From the NCBI GenBank assembly GCA_019414545.1, contig DXLV01000041.1:1-9748 (forward strand): 9,748 bases of DNA. The letters run 5' to 3'. The notes under the pieces are model-generated. The model worked only from the letters and a program-made list of their open reading frames with translations, had not been told where the DNA came from and did not search any database. Both the position numbers and the translations under genes were made by a program. Origin of the DNA: Collinsella sp. GTDB lineage: Bacteria; Actinomycetota; Coriobacteriia; Coriobacteriales; Coriobacteriaceae. Positions 5,752 through 9,748 of the stretch are shown here, piece by piece. Every line of letters starts with the position of its first letter. The stretch's first letter is position 1.

Positions 5752-6237
5752 ATGAGTAACAAGAAACTGCCCGAGAATGCAACCAGGACTGAAGGCGCCG
5801 AGCTCGCTCGCCGTGGAAGGGGCGAAATATCCACCGCAACGGCGGTACCCCACGTGAGCTATGACGATCTTCGCCATGCCGATCGCATTACTATCGACGG
5901 TCTCGAGGTCTTTGCCAACCACGGCGTGTATCCCGAAGAGAACGCGCTGGGCCAGAAGTTCATCGTGTCCCTGGTGCTCTATGCCGACCTGCGCGCAGCG
6001 GGGGAGCACGATAACCTGGACGCCTCGATTGACTATGGCACGGTGTGCCACGATGTCGATGGCTATCTGCGCGAGCACACGTTTAAGCTCATCGAGGCTG
6101 CAGCCGAGGGTGTGGCCCAGATGCTGCTGTGTCGTTACCCCCTGCTGCTTGGTGTGCGCGTTAAGCTCGATAAGCCTTGGGCGCCCGTCGGTCTTCCCCT
6201 GGCAAGCTGCGGCGTCGAGATCGAGCGCGTGCGCTAA
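5752..6237 (+). CDS. folB: dihydroneopterin aldolase
   Basis: It cleaves 7,8-dihydroneopterin to 6-hydroxymethyl-7,8-dihydropterin and glycolaldehyde in folate synthesis. The family core begins at DRITIDGLEVFANHGVYPEENALGQKF (residue 44 on), with the substrate Glu at E62/E63, the Tyr at Y95 (IDYGTV), and the catalytic Lys at K141 (KLDKPWAPV). About 43 residues precede the core, an extension that most FolB proteins (about 120 residues) lack. It is polar and low in order-promoting residues, so probably disordered. The start at 5752 has the strong GAAGGAGA (5736-5743) 8 nt upstream, which argues that the extension is real; a GTG at 5854 lacks such a signal. It follows the HD gene by 43 bp and converges on the next gene, whose stop is 6 bp away. 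Confidence 0.93.
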   Translation: MSNKKLPENATRTEGAELARRGRGEISTATAVPHVSYDDLRHADRITIDGLEVFANHGVYPEENALGQKFIVSLVLYADLRAAGEHDNLDASIDYGTVCHDVDGYLREHTFKLIEAAAEGVAQMLLCRYPLLLGVRVKLDKPWAPVGLPLASCGVEIERVR

Positions 6238-6243
6238 CCGGCC

Positions 6244-7020
6244 CTACAGCTCGTTGGCAGGCGGTTTTTTGAGCCGCTGCGACAGAGCTCTATTGTCGGG
6301 GCAGTACGTGTCGAGCAGGGCGTGGAACCGCTGGTTGTGGCTTGGCTCGAGCAAGTGGACGAGCTCGTGGGCGATAACCATGTCGAGGCATTCGACGGGG
6401 TAGGCGGCAAGTTCTCGTGCGATGCGAACGGTGCCGGATTTGGGCGTGCATGAGCCCCAACGCGTTTTCATGCTGCGTACGGAAACGCGGGAAACGGCGA
6501 CACCCATTGCGATTTCGTATGCGTGCACCATATCGCGCAGCGCCGATGTGACTTCGGACGTATAAAGCTGGTCGATGTGGGCTTGGAGCTCGTCGGACGT
6601 TAGACCGTCGAGGATTGCGAGCCGCTTGGCCTGTGGGCCTTCGTCCGATTCGTCGGTACCCATAAAACTTGCGAAGGTGGCCTGCTGGGGTCGCGGTGCG
6701 GGTGATACAAAGTTGTGATCGAGTGCATCCTGTACCGTGATGGGCTTGCCCCAAAGTGCAATGATGGACGAGGGGCTGAGCGGCTCTCGCGCCGTTGCCT
6801 GACGTTGCTCGCGCTGGGCAAGTCGGCTGATAATCCAGGCACTGTTGCGCTTCACAAACGCTTCGATACGCTCGCGGCTGGCGCCGAGCGGTGCGCTGGC
6901 GTGGACCTCACCGCTCGATGTGACACGTAGGTTGAAGTTCTTGACGCGCTTTTTGGTAACGACGACGGGGATGGGTGTCCCATCCGGTCGGGGTAGGAAA
7001 ATCGTAAACTGCTGCGTCAA
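6244..7020 (-). CDS. YgjP/DUF45-type zinc metallopeptidase
   Basis: A putative cytoplasmic zinc metalloprotein of the YgjP (DUF45, M48-related) family. The zinc motif HELVH (residues 218-222) is followed by H228 (HLLEPSHNQRFH). The upstream family hallmark RSMKTRWGSCTPKSGTVRIARELAAYP is intact. The N-terminal part (VTKKRVKNFNLRVTSSGEVHASAPLGASRERIEAFV) is the usual beta-rich domain. I place the start at a TTG (7018-7020) because GAAGGA lies 6 nt upstream on this strand. An ATG at 7051-7053 and a TTG at 7081-7083 are in frame but lack such a site, and the ATG falls inside a hairpin. That gives 258 residues. It lies 74 bp downstream of the dipeptidase gene on the same strand. The substrate is unknown for the family. 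Confidence 0.85.
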   Translation of the reverse strand: MTQQFTIFLPRPDGTPIPVVVTKKRVKNFNLRVTSSGEVHASAPLGASRERIEAFVKRNSAWIISRLAQREQRQATAREPLSPSSIIALWGKPITVQDALDHNFVSPAPRPQQATFASFMGTDESDEGPQAKRLAILDGLTSDELQAHIDQLYTSEVTSALRDMVHAYEIAMGVAVSRVSVRSMKTRWGSCTPKSGTVRIARELAAYPVECLDMVIAHELVHLLEPSHNQRFHALLDTYCPDNRALSQRLKKPPANEL

Positions 7021-7044
7021 AAGCGGTCCTTCAGATCGGGGACG

Positions 7045-7076
7045 GGCCGGCATGTCGACCGTTCGGCATGCCGGCC
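7045..7076. repeat. 14-bp-stem hairpin between the dipeptidase and YgjP-like genes
   Basis: GGCCGGCATG (7045-7054) pairs with CATGCCGGCC (7067-7076); a T-G pair and CGA/TCG extend the stem to a CCGT loop. There is no T-run on the minus strand after it, so it is not a standard terminator. It may be an mRNA-processing or stability element between the two genes, or part of a factor-dependent stop. Confidence 0.7.
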
Positions 7077-7094
7077 TGCTCAAGGGATGTGAAA

Positions 7095-8108
7095 TTAATA
7101 ACGCTCAAAGAAGGCAAGCGCGTTGTCGCTGCAGAGCTTCTGCATCACGGTCTTGCCGAAGTGCTTGGAGAGCATGTTCTGGAACTCGGGCATCTTGCTG
7201 GCATCGGAGAGGAAGGCGGGCACAGTTGCGCCGTCCCAGTCGCCGCCGAGCGCGATGACGTCCTCGCCACCCAGGTCGAGCCAGTTCTCGATATGTGCCG
7301 CTAGCTGGTCGAAGGTGACGTCTGCGGCGGTTTTGTCGGTTGCGTCGTTGGAAAGGAACTCGCTGCAGTAGTTGAGGCCGACGATGCCACCCATGTCGCG
7401 AATGGTACAGAACTGGTCGTCGGTGAGGTTGCGTTTGACGCCGCAAACCGCACGGGAGTTGGAGTGACTGGCGACGAAGGGGCGCGTGGCGCGGGCGGCG
7501 ACCTCGTCAAAGCACTCATCGTTGAGGTGGGAGACGTCGAGCACCATGCCGGCGTGCTCCATCTGCGTAAGCGCCTCGATGCCGGCGGCGGTGAGGCCGG
7601 CGTGGGTGTCGTGGCCGCTCGCGAGCGGTCCCTGCGCGTTCCAGCTGAGTGACGACATAAGCACGCCCAGGCTCTTGAGCACCTCGATCAGCGCGGGGTC
7701 CTCGGCAAAGAACGTGGCGTTTTCGATGGTGTGGATGCAAGCGACCTTGCCGTCCTTGAGCGCGGGGCGAATGTCTGCGGCGCTGCGCACGTTGACCATA
7801 CGGTCGTGGTTGAGCATTGCCTGGCCGCTCATATGCGCCATGATCTGCGCCTGGAAGCGCGCGGCGTGGGCGGTGGGAATCTCGTCGGGGACAAACGTGG
7901 CGAAGCACTGTGCCCACGGCGTGTTGCCGATCTTTGCGAGCGAGATGGCGCAGGCGTTGCCCTCGATGAGGTCGAAATCTTGCGGATGCGTTTCGTCGCC
8001 GGGGAAATAACCGTCGGTGCCGGCGGTAAAGCGCAGGTCGAGATCGAGCGTGGCCCAGCCGATGCGGTCGGCGGTGTCGCAGTGTAGATCAAATACGGGA
8101 TATGCCAT
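7095..8108 (-). CDS. M19 family dipeptidase (membrane dipeptidase-like)
   Basis: A zinc dipeptidase of the renal/membrane dipeptidase family, which splits dipeptides, often including D-residues. Metal-site residues are visible in order: H9 and D11 (FDLHCDT), E129 (CIHTIENATFF, the bridging Glu), H194 (LDVSHLND), H215 (VASHSNSRAV) and D290/D292 (LGGDWDG). No signal peptide or membrane segment is present, so it should act in the cytoplasm, unlike the mammalian enzyme. The start at 8108 is chosen over an in-frame 8138 because GGAGGA precedes this ATG on the minus strand by 3 nt and the family begins just before the HxD motif; 337 residues is a normal length. Its promoter overlaps that of the divergent FKBP gene. 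Confidence 0.92.
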   Translation of the reverse strand: MAYPVFDLHCDTADRIGWATLDLDLRFTAGTDGYFPGDETHPQDFDLIEGNACAISLAKIGNTPWAQCFATFVPDEIPTAHAARFQAQIMAHMSGQAMLNHDRMVNVRSAADIRPALKDGKVACIHTIENATFFAEDPALIEVLKSLGVLMSSLSWNAQGPLASGHDTHAGLTAAGIEALTQMEHAGMVLDVSHLNDECFDEVAARATRPFVASHSNSRAVCGVKRNLTDDQFCTIRDMGGIVGLNYCSEFLSNDATDKTAADVTFDQLAAHIENWLDLGGEDVIALGGDWDGATVPAFLSDASKMPEFQNMLSKHFGKTVMQKLCSDNALAFFERY

Positions 8109-8132
8109 GGTTCCTCCGGTTGCAGCGTTTCT

Positions 8133-8170
8133 TTGCAAACTGTCCTTGAATTGTATGACTAGGGTATAGT
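8133..8170. promoter_or_regulatory. overlapping divergent promoters
   Basis: On the plus strand TATAGT (8165-8170) is a good -10 for the FKBP gene, with only weak -35 candidates. On the minus strand TACAAT (complement of 8150-8155) is a good -10 for the dipeptidase gene. The two -10 elements lie 9 bp apart, so the polymerases would compete. Confidence 0.4.
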
Positions 8171-8228
8171 TAGCGCCATATGTTCATGGCGGCCCGCGTT
8201 GTGCGCCGCCCTTATTACGGAGGTTACC

Positions 8229-8657
8229 ATGTCCAACCAGGGCAAGAAGGTCAAGACCCATTATCGCGGCACGCTCGACGACGGCACGCAGTTCGATAGC
8301 TCCTACGATCGCGGCGAGCCGCTGGAGTTCACCTGCGGTGCCGGCCAGATGATCAAGGGCTTCGACGCCGCCGTGGTCGACATGCAGGTGGGCGAGAAGA
8401 AGACCGTGCACATTCCTGCTGCCGATGCCTACGGCGAGCACAATCCCGAGATGGTTCTGACCTTCCCGGCCGAGCAGGTTCCCAACATCGAGCAGATCGA
8501 GAAGGGCATGAAGCTCTTCCTGTCCACGCCGAGCGGTATGCCCGTCCCTGCCGTCGTCATTGACGTGACGCCCGAGGCTGTGACGCTCGACGCCAACCAC
8601 GAGCTGGCCGGCAAGGACCTCAACTTTGATATCGAGCTCGTCGAGGTCGAGGGTTAG
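8229..8657 (+). CDS. SlyD-like FKBP-type peptidyl-prolyl cis-trans isomerase
   Basis: A cytoplasmic folding helper that speeds cis-trans isomerisation of X-Pro bonds. The FKBP part is seen in THYRGTLDDGTQFDSSYDRGEPLEFTCGAGQMIKGFDAAVVDMQVGEKKTVHIPAADAYGEH. From about residue 73 to 125 it carries the insert-in-flap chaperone domain of the SlyD family (PEMVLTFPAEQVPNIEQIEKGMKLFLSTPSG), then returns to FKBP in LDANHELAGKDLNFDIELVEVE. It ends there: the His/Cys-rich metal-binding tail of E. coli SlyD is absent. The ATG at 8229 follows GGAGGT (8219-8224) by 4 nt, giving 142 residues. The UreE-like gene starts 3 bp after its stop, so the two are co-translated. Confidence 0.94.
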   Translation: MSNQGKKVKTHYRGTLDDGTQFDSSYDRGEPLEFTCGAGQMIKGFDAAVVDMQVGEKKTVHIPAADAYGEHNPEMVLTFPAEQVPNIEQIEKGMKLFLSTPSGMPVPAVVIDVTPEAVTLDANHELAGKDLNFDIELVEVEG

Positions 8658-8660
8658 AGT

Positions 8661-9239
8661 ATGCCTGAACGCTTGGTTTCGACGACATGCTTGGGAAATC
8701 TCAACGATCCGTCCTATGAACTCCTGCTTCGCCGGGAGCTGGGTGGTGTCTTTGAAGTTGACGAGCTGCTGCTCGATTGGGACCAGGCTGATGTATGCGC
8801 GTTTGCGGGCGTGACGGAGCTGGGGCGCACGGTCGATGTTCGGCTGGATACCGCCGACGGCGGTCGTCTTGCCGACGGCGACGTGCTCGCCATTGACCGT
8901 TCGGGCATGGCGCCCGTGGCGGTTATCGTGCGCCTGCGTAGCGCCGAGGTCTATTTGGTCGAAGTCGACCGCATGGATCCGATTGCGCTCGCGCATGCGT
9001 GCTGGGAGATCGGCAATATGCACGCGTCGCTTTTCCGAGGCGACTCGGACGAGCATACCGTGCGCATGTATACGCCGGTGCAGCCTGTTTTGGGCCGCAT
9101 GCTCCGGGGTGTCGAGGGTGTTCGGCTCTCGGTGGTTACCCGTGAACTCGATGCGGCCCGGCGCTTTGCGTCGAGTGCGGCGGAGGTCGTCGTGAGCATG
9201 GCTCCCGACTTTACCATCGTAAAAAAGACGCGCGGCTAA
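8661..9239 (+). CDS. UreE-like (urease accessory) protein
   Basis: It resembles UreE, the nickel metallochaperone that delivers Ni2+ for urease assembly. The N-terminal beta domain shows GRTVDVRLDTADGGRLADGDVL and the second domain shows DPIALAHACWEIGNMHASLF followed by VLGRMLRGVEGV, aligning with the UreE patterns GNRHxP and DHVLDDMLR. The key metal His is kept as H121 (GNMH, equivalent to H96 of the Klebsiella protein), but the other metal-binding histidines near VLDDML are missing and there is no His-rich tail. The C-terminus ends in KKTRG. At 192 residues it is somewhat longer than usual. GAGGG (8649-8653) in the end of the SlyD gene is its ribosome binding site. No urease subunit gene is visible, so its client is unknown. 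Confidence 0.72.
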   Translation: MPERLVSTTCLGNLNDPSYELLLRRELGGVFEVDELLLDWDQADVCAFAGVTELGRTVDVRLDTADGGRLADGDVLAIDRSGMAPVAVIVRLRSAEVYLVEVDRMDPIALAHACWEIGNMHASLFRGDSDEHTVRMYTPVQPVLGRMLRGVEGVRLSVVTRELDAARRFASSAAEVVVSMAPDFTIVKKTRG

Positions 9240-9247
9240 GCGCGCGT
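9221..9247 (-). terminator. minus-strand intrinsic terminator over the UreE-like stop codon
   Basis: Read on the minus strand, ACGCGCG-CTTAGC-CGCGCGT (7-bp perfect stem, 9228-9247) is followed by CTTTTTT (the complement of 9221-9227), the form of a rho-independent terminator. On the plus strand the hairpin has no T-run. The loop contains the TAA stop of the UreE-like gene. No minus-strand gene lies immediately to its right in the window, so it would stop antisense transcripts entering from that side. Confidence 0.5.
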
Positions 9248-9251
9248 ATGC

Positions 9252-9294
9252 GCAAGACGGGCTTTGAGGGATTGCCATTCAAAGTCCGTCTTGC
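9252..9294. repeat. 16-bp-stem hairpin upstream of the HAD gene
   Basis: Bases 9252-9267 pair with 9279-9294 across one G-T pair, around an 11-nt loop. No T-run follows on either strand. It could be an intercistronic stability or processing element, or a terminator that does not depend on a U-tract. The ribosome binding site of the next gene begins 18 bp later. Confidence 0.75.
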
Positions 9295-9322
9295 TGTTGA
9301 TGAGAGGCTTTGGGGGAAGCAT

Positions 9323-9748
9323 ATGGGTCTTGAGGGAATCAAGCTGATCGCCTGCGATTTGGATGGCACGTTGCTGCATCCGGGGGAGCGCGAGCCACGC
9401 CCTGAGGCATTTGAGCTCATTGATGAGCTGCATCGTCGCGGTATTGTGTTTATGCCGGCGAGCGGCCGTCAATATGCGAGCTTGCGCTATCTGTTTGCCC
9501 CGGTGGCCGATGAGCTCGCCTATGTATGCGAAAACGGAGCCCTGGTGATGAGCGAGGGGCATGCCGTTGTCAAGCGTTCCATGGAGCGTAGCCTTGCTAT
9601 GGATATCGCGAATGCCGTGGTCGCCTATCCCCATGCCGACGTAACCCTTTCGTGTGAGGGGCGCCTCTACACCATGAGCGGCAACGATGCGTTCGTCGAT
9701 CATTTGCGCTATGAGGTCCACTGCGATGTGGCGGTGGTCGACCGCCCC
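9323..9748 (+). CDS. Cof-type HAD-family hydrolase, N-terminal part, partial
   Basis: A haloacid-dehalogenase-superfamily phosphatase of the Cof (IIB) group, which removes phosphate from sugar phosphates, pyridoxal phosphate or other small metabolites. Motif I is D12-x-D14-GT (LIACDLDGTLL), with D12 the nucleophile and D14 the acid/base. Motif II is S47 in FMPASGRQY, and YVCENGALV is the family segment after it. The start at 9323 follows GGGGGAAG (9312-9319) and gives MGLEGIKLIACDLDGT, a standard beginning. The gene runs off the right end of the window with 142 codons visible, so motifs III and IV and the stop are not seen. Its substrate cannot be inferred; it lies 83 bp after the UreE-like gene on the same strand. 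Confidence 0.9.
   Translation, partial: MGLEGIKLIACDLDGTLLHPGEREPRPEAFELIDELHRRGIVFMPASGRQYASLRYLFAPVADELAYVCENGALVMSEGHAVVKRSMERSLAMDIANAVVAYPHADVTLSCEGRLYTMSGNDAFVDHLRYEVHCDVAVVDRP

Noticed and set aside
6238..6270. Terminator between the converging folB and YgjP-like genes
   Set aside because: A T6 run (6265-6270) follows only a bulged 6-bp stem; too weak to list.
8184..9278. 364-codon minus-strand frame opposite the SlyD-like and UreE-like genes
   Set aside because: Antisense shadow of two well-supported genes, crossing both of their boundaries; no family pattern seen.

Overview
This window comes from a GC-rich bacterium that is very probably an actinobacterial gut anaerobe of the class Coriobacteriia, most likely Collinsella or a close relative. 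That assignment is inferred from the protein sequences, the codon use (strong G/C at third positions), the oxygen-sensitive class III ribonucleotide reductase and the gene order; no database search was run.

Layout, left to right. Positions 1-337 hold the C-terminal end of a GH13 alpha-glucosidase-type enzyme. Next come a promoter, tRNA-Gly(GCC), tRNA-Val(GAC) and a strong intrinsic terminator (437-679). A gene-free stretch of about 590 bp follows, ending in the control region of nrdD: a near-consensus NrdR box, a sigma-70-like promoter and a structured leader of about 220 nt. nrdD (1268-3490) and its activase gene nrdG (3918-4499) are separated by 427 bp with no convincing gene. That gap is packed with inverted repeats, including a palindrome of about 200 bp that contains an inverted copy of the last codons of nrdD, and a second long hairpin whose edge overlaps the nrdG ribosome binding site. 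A compact folate block follows: folE, an HD-domain hydrolase gene and folB (4567-6237). Two minus-strand genes converge on it: a YgjP/DUF45-type zinc metallopeptidase, and upstream of it an M19 dipeptidase. Divergent from the dipeptidase is a plus-strand group of a SlyD-like FKBP prolyl isomerase, a UreE-like protein 3 bp later, and a Cof-type HAD phosphatase that runs off the right edge.

How they fit together. NrdD and NrdG make deoxyribonucleotides without oxygen. FolE and FolB catalyse the first and a later step of tetrahydrofolate synthesis; the enzyme that must remove phosphates between them is not obvious here, and the HD protein sitting between the two genes is a reasonable candidate. 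SlyD and UreE are both nickel-handling proteins in other bacteria, so their tight pairing without urease genes suggests an orphan metallochaperone pair.

Most genes are recognisable household or metabolic genes. The least ordinary material is in the nrdD leader, in the nrdD-nrdG gap, and in the HD and SlyD-UreE pairings.
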